Positions 57,119-64,000 of a stretch of 64,000 nt of DNA are shown here, piece after piece. The DNA is from Plantago ovata. Its lineage: Eukaryota; Streptophyta; Magnoliopsida; Lamiales; Plantaginaceae. The stretch spans positions 114,675,547-114,739,546 of the forward strand of contig CM051455.1 in the NCBI GenBank assembly GCA_028274465.1, read 5' to 3'. Under the pieces are notes generated by a model. The model was not told the DNA's origin and searched no databases. It was given only the letters and a program-made list of their open reading frames with translations. Each line of letters starts with the position of its first letter. Within the stretch, counting starts at the first letter, position 1. Made by a program: the position numbers and the translations under genes.

Positions 57119-58364
57119 AGCTCAGGTATGTTTGTTATTGAAATGAACATGACTACTTTTGACTCCAATGGTTGGGTATTAGATACAGCCTGTGGCTCGC
57201 ACATCTATAATAATGTGCAAGGGGCCATTGAACACAGGATAGTCAAGCAAGGTGAAATCGACTTGCATGTTGGGAACGGCAATCCAGCTGAAGCCAAACG
57301 CGTTGGACGCTGCAAGATAGATTTACCTTCAGGACAATGTTTAAAACTTGATAGCGTTGGGGTTTTTCCTAATACTTGTTATTTTTCATTAAATGACCAG
57401 TATTATGGAAAGGCTCGCTTAGTGAATGGTTTATATATTTTGCAAAAAGTAGTCTACCTTTATTTCATATACATAACAAACAACCGTCTTCAAGTAGGAA
57501 GAATAATCCATCTTATCTATAACATTGTTGGCTAGGCCATATCAATGCAACACGGATTCAAAGACTAAGGAAGTTGGACTACTTAGAACCATTTGATTTT
57601 GAATCATATGGTACATGTGAATCATGTGTTAAGGGTAAGATGACGAACAAACCTTTTGTTGGACAAGGTGTTCGTGCCACTCGCTGTTTAGAGCTCATAC
57701 ATACCGATGTATGTGGACCCTTTAAAGTTCATGCGCGTGGGGGTTATCCTTACTTCGTTACCTTTACTGACGATTTCTCAAGGTATGGATATATTTATCT
57801 TATGACAAATAAATCCGAGACCTTTGGGGAATTCAAGGAGTTTAGGAATGAGGTCGAGAATGAATTGAACCTAAGGATAGTCACTCTTCGATCAGATCGA
57901 GGAGGTGAACACCTTAGTGAAGAATTTATCGACTACTTGAAGGAAAATGGATTTCAATTGCAATGGACTCCTCCTGGAACACCATAGTTAAATGGTGTGT
58001 CTGAGAGAAGGAATCGAACCCTGTTAGACATGGTGAGATCAATGATTGGATTCTCGACTCTTCCAAAACATCTATGGGGATATGCACTACAAACTGCAAT
58101 CTACATTCTGAACCGTGTACCATCTAAATCAGTGGAGAAAACTCCTTGTGAGTTATGGAAGGGAAAGAAGCCCTCACTGGGCTATCTTAGACCTTGGGGC
58201 TGTCTTGCGATAGTCAAACTGATGCTCACTGATAAGTTAGATGCCAAGGGTGTCAAAGTATATTTCATAGGCTATCCTCGTTAGACGAGAGGCTATAAAT
58301 TCTATCATGCTGAAGATTACTGGGTGATAGTATCTAGAAACGTTAAATTTTAGAAGCAGAATAC
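57119..58364 (+). pseudogene. Copia protease and integrase of element Z, disrupted
   Basis: The protease motif WVLDTACGSHIYNN lies at about 57175. The pre-integrase region is GHINATRIQRL and CESCVKGKM. The integrase core has HTDVCGPF, LRSDRGGEHLSEEF and [13 protein letters not shown], so D-D-E residues are present. Stops lie at about 57533, 57985 and 58282, with a frame change around 57540. Confidence 0.85.
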
Positions 58365-60391
58365 CTCGAAGAAGAGAGGTTGGATGACATGATAGAACTT
58401 GAAGAAATTCAAGACTTTGACACGCGCGAACATGAGTTCTTTAAATCTTCTGATTTGGACTCAAGTTCAGTGGGAGCTTTCAAAGCAGACAAGGGTAATG
58501 ATATGACACTTGCTAGGCATGTCATAGTCAGTGGGAGTCCTGTGATTAGATCAATAGTTGAAACCACACCAATAGAACCCGTTGTCAATCAAACTGTGCA
58601 ACAAGTTGCACAAGAGCAGCCTCCCGCTAGGGAACAGGGTCGCGTGGCGCGACCAGCTGCATCAGTGCCCACTGATAATGTTCGTGTTAAACGAAGCCAG
58701 AAAAGAAAAGCACCAGAACCAGTCGAGCTGCGTAGGTCGAAGAGGATCCTAAAAGGACCTCAGAAGCAAAGCCTTATGATAGAAGACATCAGTGAACTTG
58801 ATGTCGGCTTATCAGATCGGGAAGATCCCGAGACCTACAAAGAGGCAATAATTGATATTGACTCAGACAAATGGCAAGAGGCCATGGAATTGGAAATGGA
58901 CTCCATGTACCTGAACCAAGTTTGGAACTTGGTAGACTTGCCCCAAGAGGTTAGACCTATTGGGTGAAAATGGGTCTTTAAACGAAAGACAGATGCCGAT
59001 GGCAAGGTACAAACGCACAAAGCTAGGCTTGTGGCGAAAGGCTACACGCAAAGGTATGGCATCGATTACGATGAAACCTTTTCATCGGTAGTAAAATTGA
59101 AGTCCATACGAATTCTACTTGCGATAGCTGCCTACTATGATTATGAGATCTGGCAGATGGATGTAAAGACTGCCTTCCTCAATGGCAACCTTGAGGAAGA
59201 GGTCTATATGGTACAACCGGAAGGTTTTATTAGTAAAACCAGGCCGACTGTTGTATGCAAATTACAAAGATCCATCTATGGGCTAAAGCAAGCGTCTAGA
59301 AGCTGGAATATCCGCTTTGATGAAGCTGTCAAATGGTTTGACTTCGTCAGAAGCAAGGAAGATCCCTGTGTCTACACTAGGCACAGCGACAAGGGAGTCG
59401 TTTTCATGATCATCTATGTTGATGACATTTTGATCATGGGAAACAATGTCTCTATGCTAGAAGAGACTAAAGTTTGGTTATCAAGTGCCTTCTCAATGAA
59501 GGACTTGGGTGAACATCTTAGGGATCAAGATCTATAGAGATAGATCCAAGAGGATGTTAGGATTGACACAGTCCACCTACATCGACAAAATACTGAAGCG
59601 TTATAAGATGGACGACTCAAAGAGAGGCTTTCTCCCAGCTAGGCATGGGATTGTCTTATCAGTTAAGGATAGTCCTAAAACTGATGAAGAAAGAAAGCAA
59701 TGAGTCGTGTGCCCTATGCTGCGGCAGTAGGGTCTATAATGTACGCAATGAATTGCACAAGGCCCGATGTGGCATATGCGCTTAGTGTCACTTGTCGACA
59801 CCAACAGAATCCAGGAGTACCTCACTGGACTGCTGTAAAGAACATTCTTAAGTACCTTTGACGGACTAAAGAGATGTTCTTGGTGTTTGGTGGAGAACCA
59901 GAATTAAAGATGTCTGGTTATGTCGACGCTGGATTGAATCAGATCCTGATGACTTTGAGTCACAGACAGGATAGGTATTCAAATTGAACGGAGGAGCTAT
60001 CTGTTGGAATAGTTCTAAGCAAGCCACGATTGCTGACTCATCCGCAGAAGCCGAGTACATTGCTGGATCAGAAGCTTCGAAAGAAGCTGTCTGGATTTCA
60101 AAGTTCTTGAAGGAATTGAGGGTTGTTCCTGCTCCTAGTCTAATAACGATTTATTGGGACAATACGGGCGCCGTCGCTCAAGCTAAGGAGCCTAGATCTA
60201 CAAACAAGAACAAACATGTACTTACAAAGTATCACGTTAGACGTGAGATTATTGATAGAGGAGAAGTTAGTATAGAACGTGTCTCTACCACGGACAACGT
60301 GGCAGATCCTTTCACCAAGGTCTTACAAGTGGAAGTCCACTTAAGACATTATGCTAATCTGGGCATTAGGCATAAAGGTGACTGGCTCTAG
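58365..60391 (+). pseudogene. Copia reverse transcriptase and RNase H of element Z, disrupted
   Basis: An acidic linker is followed by RT: KARLVAKGYTQRYGIDY, QMDVKTAFLNGNLEEEVYM, RSIYGLKQASRSW and IIYVDDILIMG, with YVDD intact. There is a TGA at about 58965, a frameshift near 59510 and others between 59700 and 59980. RNase H is seen in the last part (SSAEAEYIAGSEASKEAVW, DNTGAVAQAKEPRS, KHVLTKYHVRREIID). The tract GTGGGAGA before the 3' LTR is the polypurine tract. Confidence 0.85.
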
Positions 60392-60405
60392 TCCAAGTGG
60401 GAGAT

Positions 60406-62486
60406 TGATAGTGTATATGTCCTAGAGACAGTCCTTACTAAGGGCATGGTGCCCTTATAGAGGACATATATGTACTATTACACAGGTCAACGTAATATAA
60501 TATATGTTTGTTGCATTTTACTATTGAGTATCACTTTCATATTTATATTACACCAGGCTGCAGCATGTCATATCTTTATTACTGTCTGTATTGATATTAA
60601 ACATGTCCCCTCGGATAGATGACCGATCACACAGTTAGTGGGAGCTATGTGAGTTATCATCTATCGCAAACTCTCCCTAGTCGTGGTTCATCTCGGATGT
60701 GGGGGTCTGAATGAACCTTACAAGACTAGTATGCGTGGAGGTTATACTTGTTGGAGCAAGTGTGAGCCGATCCCACGGCCAAGGAACAGATTGTTGGACA
60801 GTCAAGGAACGTTCCCATAACTGCACATAGTTGTTCGAAGAAGCTTTATCGAACAATGGAAGTACCCACCGGACACTCCCATCGATGTATACTCTACACC
60901 GACGTGTCTATGGGAACCGGTGAGTTGTCGAAGTGATGCCATTCGTCCTTTGTACTTACAGGACTTTATCATCACATTTGTTGCCCCATATCCTTGGTGG
61001 ACCCGTCGATGTCAGCTCTGAATAAGCAGCTGACCTAAGACACGATCCAGGATTATGGCTACATACAAATGGGGGTGATAAGTGATTCTGTGAAGGATTC
61101 ATCTCTCAAGTGTAGCACAAGAGAGCACTGCTCATAGTCGTTCATAGTTGTGATGGTAAAACCGCTGGCCAGCGTATCAATATTATTATGATGGTCATAA
61201 TAGATATTGGATTCACCATGCAACTCACTGAAGACGCCCGTGGATGTATTATTGGGATAGACACTTCATCGATCCTAGATACATTCGAGCAAGTCAGATG
61301 AAGGGACGTTACCATCGCCGCGTTGAGTGCAACAGGCTTCGCAACGAAAGGGTTAGCTTTGAGAAACCTCTCAAACGTCCTCATGTATTAATATTGCAAA
61401 TGGAACCGTCTAGGAATTCCATGTTGCCTAGTCTAGGACTTGCTTAATACGATGAGGCCCTATGGGTTACACTATGTGGTGATTCAGCCTATCAGAATAT
61501 CCTTGAAGATGGAATCGCAATTAATTTGGAATTAATTGTGATTGATGGATTATAATTGATTTGGAATTAATTATAATATTTGGTGGCTCAATTAATGATT
61601 TGGAATTATTAATTGAATTGGCTAATTAATTGTATTTTATGTAAATACAATTAAAGATTATATTTTGGAAATATAATAGAGGTTTGATTTGACAGGATAT
61701 GTTAATTTAGAATTAACATATGCACATGGGCAAAATCTACTTGGAGTTTGAATTGCCATAGAACTATAAGTGGGTCCCAAAATCGGGACCCACCTACTGT
61801 CCCTGGGAGAGCACGCGCGCGCGCATAGGCTGGATAGGGGAAGGAGTTCGACTCCTTCCTCTATTAGAAGTCTAAGGGATAAGTTAGATTTTCCTGATTG
61901 AGTTTTAAGTTGATTGGGAATTAATCTAGACTTGATATTGGTTTCCTTGTGCGATAAGAATTAGATTCTTATTCCTTTACGAAGTCTGATTGCTTATGCT
62001 TTAGGCTTCTATAGACTACTATATATAGTAGACTATTAGAGAGTTTTTGACACAGACTTTGACAGTCATTCTACCCAGTTTTCTTAGAGAAAATAAAAAC
62101 TCTCCCCTCCTCTTAGCCAACCACGCGCGCACCACCTGCCGGAGGAATCGCCGCCCCATCTTCTTGGTCACACAAAGAATATCCTAGCATTCTTTCCGAT
62201 AGGTTGTTCATCCGTGGATACCAAGGTTGAGGTTCTAGGAGCTGGAAACTAACTTTTATTGTCTTGCAGATAATCAAAGTATTGCAGATATCTTCGAGTT
62301 CGACGAAGGAGAAGATACACCGGATTATTACGAAGACTTGGAAGCTGCTTTGGAAGTAAGGTTAGTCTTCTAATTGACGTGTTTAAATATATACGGCATA
62401 TACATAATCAATTAACTTGTATGTTAAGAAAATTTTTGAAATTCCGCTGCGTACCCTAGGGGTAACTCTGACCGTATTTTCTTACA
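60406..62486 (+). repeat. 3' LTR of element Z
   Basis: 2,081 bp, matching the 5' LTR with scattered substitutions and one-base indels. It is followed by GTTGT. Confidence 0.9.
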
Positions 62487-62491
62487 GTTGT

Positions 62492-63421
62492 GTGATCCTT
62501 TGTTTATAACCTATTCTTCCGAATAGGTTTGGGGAGGGGGTTACACCATCTTTAGACTTGTTTCTGTTTTTCATTTTTCATATCGTGAGTTTATTTTTCA
62601 TTTTCCTTAAATTTTGTACTCCAACCTATTCTTTCGAATAGGTTTGGGGAAGTCGTGTGAGTCATTTTGTTTCTCTTTTTGTTATGCTACTGTTCGCTAG
62701 AAAAAATCGAAAAAAAAGAAAGAAAAAATTCCAGAAAAAAAAGAGAAAAAGAAAAAAAGAATCTGGAAAGAAAAAAGAAAAAAAGAGAAGACCCCAAAAA
62801 AGCAAAGAAGGGTCCAAAAAAGAAAGCCAAATAGAAGTTTAGCAAAGTGTTGAGTCTTATTTTCCATTTTTGTAATGTTCGTAATCGTGTTTTTTATCTT
62901 TTATCTTTTTGTCTTAAGTGTCATCTGTTCTAGACCACCCTCGTCCTGCCATTCAGGAAGTGGCGAATAGCTTAAGACTTTACTTGAGAGAAGGGTAGAA
63001 TAGGGGAGAGTTCCTTCGTTTGATGAGAGCCAGTACTGGTTCGACCTCTTTTGAGGAAAAGTCTTAACATGGTGGAACAACAGTAAGTCCTCAGTTTCAT
63101 TGGCACGGGGCAACCATTCGTATCTTAGCATGCTTCATTACGTCGTCACTGACTAGGTCCAGGTAGAGAATGTTACGAGAGACTATCTTGTCTTGACATA
63201 AGTGCTTATGTGGTTGTGTGTAAGTCAATCGAGGTATTCTTCAACCTATATAATATATTCATGCTTTGATTTATATGGTTTTTGTTCATATGTTATTTGA
63301 TAGATTCAGTAGATTAGTTCATTTTATTTGGCATGAGACTCCATTTTGTGTCTTGCATGTTTTTTGCATTAGAGTCTAGCTTAGTTGCTTGAGGACAAGC
63401 AAAGGTTCGGTTTGGGGAGTT
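62492..63421 (+). other. 3' region of element Y, second part
   Basis: Non-coding. It resumes the element Y sequence after the copia insertion and parallels element 1 at 33700-34605. It includes A-rich stretches and the tract TTTGGGGAG before the LTR. Confidence 0.75.
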
Positions 63422-64000
63422 TGATGAATGTGTATTTTACACTTTCATTCGAGTCTTTTTCACCTATTTTAGCTATCCTCTATGATAATTTAGCTATATT
63501 TTAATGCATTTTATTAGAATAGTGTCACGTTTCCCTTTAGATTTTCTTTTACAGGTTTTGGTTGAAATTCGAAGATTTCCGGGCAATTATATTGAAGTTG
63601 ACAAGGAATTGGTATTCCAGAAGCCTATTTGGAGTATCTGAAGGTTTCCGGATAGGAATTGAAGTCTAGGGGCCGAATCTGGAGGTTAGAAGGCCACTAG
63701 AAGTGAGAACCGAGTCCGAAAAGGGGAAGAAATCCAAAAACGCGTCGAAACGCGGAATTCCGTGAAAAAACCGCCGGGTGAACCGCCGCATATGTGGGGC
63801 GAACCGCCCCACACCGGGCGAACCGCCGGGTGTGTGGGGCGAACCGCCCCACAGTAATTCGAAGCCTATATATAGTTGCTCGGTTTTCTCCGAAAATCAT
63901 ATCTTTCCAGACCTACTTTCTCACCTCTCTCTGTAGTTTTAGGTAGGAACTTCCCGGGGCCTGTCCTGGGAGTTCGTAGCTAAGGGGACACTTTTTCATA
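63422..64000 (+). repeat. 3' LTR of element Y, cut by the window end
   Basis: It begins TGATGAATGTG. It has the 18-base block at 63515-63532, GC hairpins at about 63793-63854 and the TATA box near 63868. The remaining 700 bp lie outside the window. Confidence 0.9.

Larger units (their letters stand above)
51596..62486 (+). mobile_element. Element Z: Ty1/copia retrotransposon, 10.9 kb, inside element Y
   Basis: LTRs 51596-53673 and 60406-62486, with target duplication GTTGT at 51591-51595 and 62487-62491. The primer site resembles initiator tRNA-Met. An unusually long leader (53674-56292) holds a GC-rich island and a Mutator-like MITE. Gag, protease, integrase, RT and RNase H follow in copia order, with many stops and frameshifts. 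Its LTRs differ at very roughly 35-40 of 2,080 positions by eye. Confidence 0.9.
47778..64000 (+). mobile_element. Element Y: gag-protease-only LTR element, interrupted by element Z
   Basis: The LTRs are 47778-49087 and 63422 onward (cut by the window end). The internal parts, 49088-51595 and 62492-63421, are joined across the copia insertion. Gag-protease is followed directly by the 3' non-coding region found in element 1, without pol and without ORF2. It inserted into family X gag after CTAAT (47773-47777). The second copy of that target site would lie beyond 64000. Confidence 0.85.

Noticed and set aside
1..64000. tRNA, rRNA and CRISPR arrays
   Set aside because: None seen. The tRNA-like strings are primer-binding sites, and the spaced repeats are transposon parts.

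Overview
The window is nuclear DNA from a flowering plant, most likely a eudicot. It holds a multi-exon plant gene with GT-AG introns, AT-rich intergenic sequence, and a dense nest of plant LTR retrotransposons of the Ty3/gypsy Tat/Athila type and the Ty1/copia type. I cannot name the genus. No bacterial-style genes, rRNA, tRNA or CRISPR arrays were seen.

Layout. (1) 1-4.2 kb: ten exons of an OEP64/TOC64-like amidase-TPR protein. The gene is cut by the window start and lacks its last TPR exon. (2) 4.2-8 kb: AT-rich DNA with a Helitron-like 3' tip and a 200-bp near-tandem duplication. (3) About 8.0-23.1 kb: a gene-rich block bounded by degenerate inverted repeats. At its right side are the two standard PIF/Harbinger genes, a three-exon DDE transposase and a Myb/SANT-like ORF1. 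The other 11 kb holds seven small plant-type genes: four GRF zinc-finger genes in one strand array, two further Myb/SANT-like genes related to ORF1, and a PB1-like-domain gene. All three Myb/SANT genes share one intron position. All four GRF genes share another, and each of these has its own TATA box. This looks like a very large Harbinger-derived element carrying accessory DNA-binding genes, and it is the most novel item in the window. (4) 23.1-26 kb: AT-rich DNA with a truncated LINE ORF1. (5) 25.8-36.4 kb: a probable copia LTR piece split by a minus-strand solo LTR (family X, duplicated target TGGAC). That solo LTR is itself split by a complete 8.65-kb element (element 1, duplicated target CTCAA). 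Element 1 encodes gag-protease and a Transposase_32-like ORF but no reverse transcriptase or integrase. (6) 36.4-45.9 kb: a degenerate Tat-lineage Ty3/gypsy element with gag, protease, RT, two RNase H domains, integrase and an antisense extra ORF. (7) 45.9-64 kb: a nest. A family X element interrupts the Tat element. Element Y (gag-protease only) interrupts the family X gag. A 10.9-kb Ty1/copia element Z (duplicated target GTTGT) sits inside Y. A 926-bp Mutator-like MITE lies inside the leader of Z.

Families X, 1 and Y look related. They share an Athila-type tRNA-Asp primer site, an invariant 18-base LTR block, a stem-loop at the LTR tip, and arrays of GC-rich hairpins with mainly three-base loops. 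In 1 and Y the array lies just upstream of the LTR TATA box. Elements 1 and Y lack pol and presumably use enzymes from autonomous relatives. Boundaries, splice sites and homologies were read by eye without database searches.
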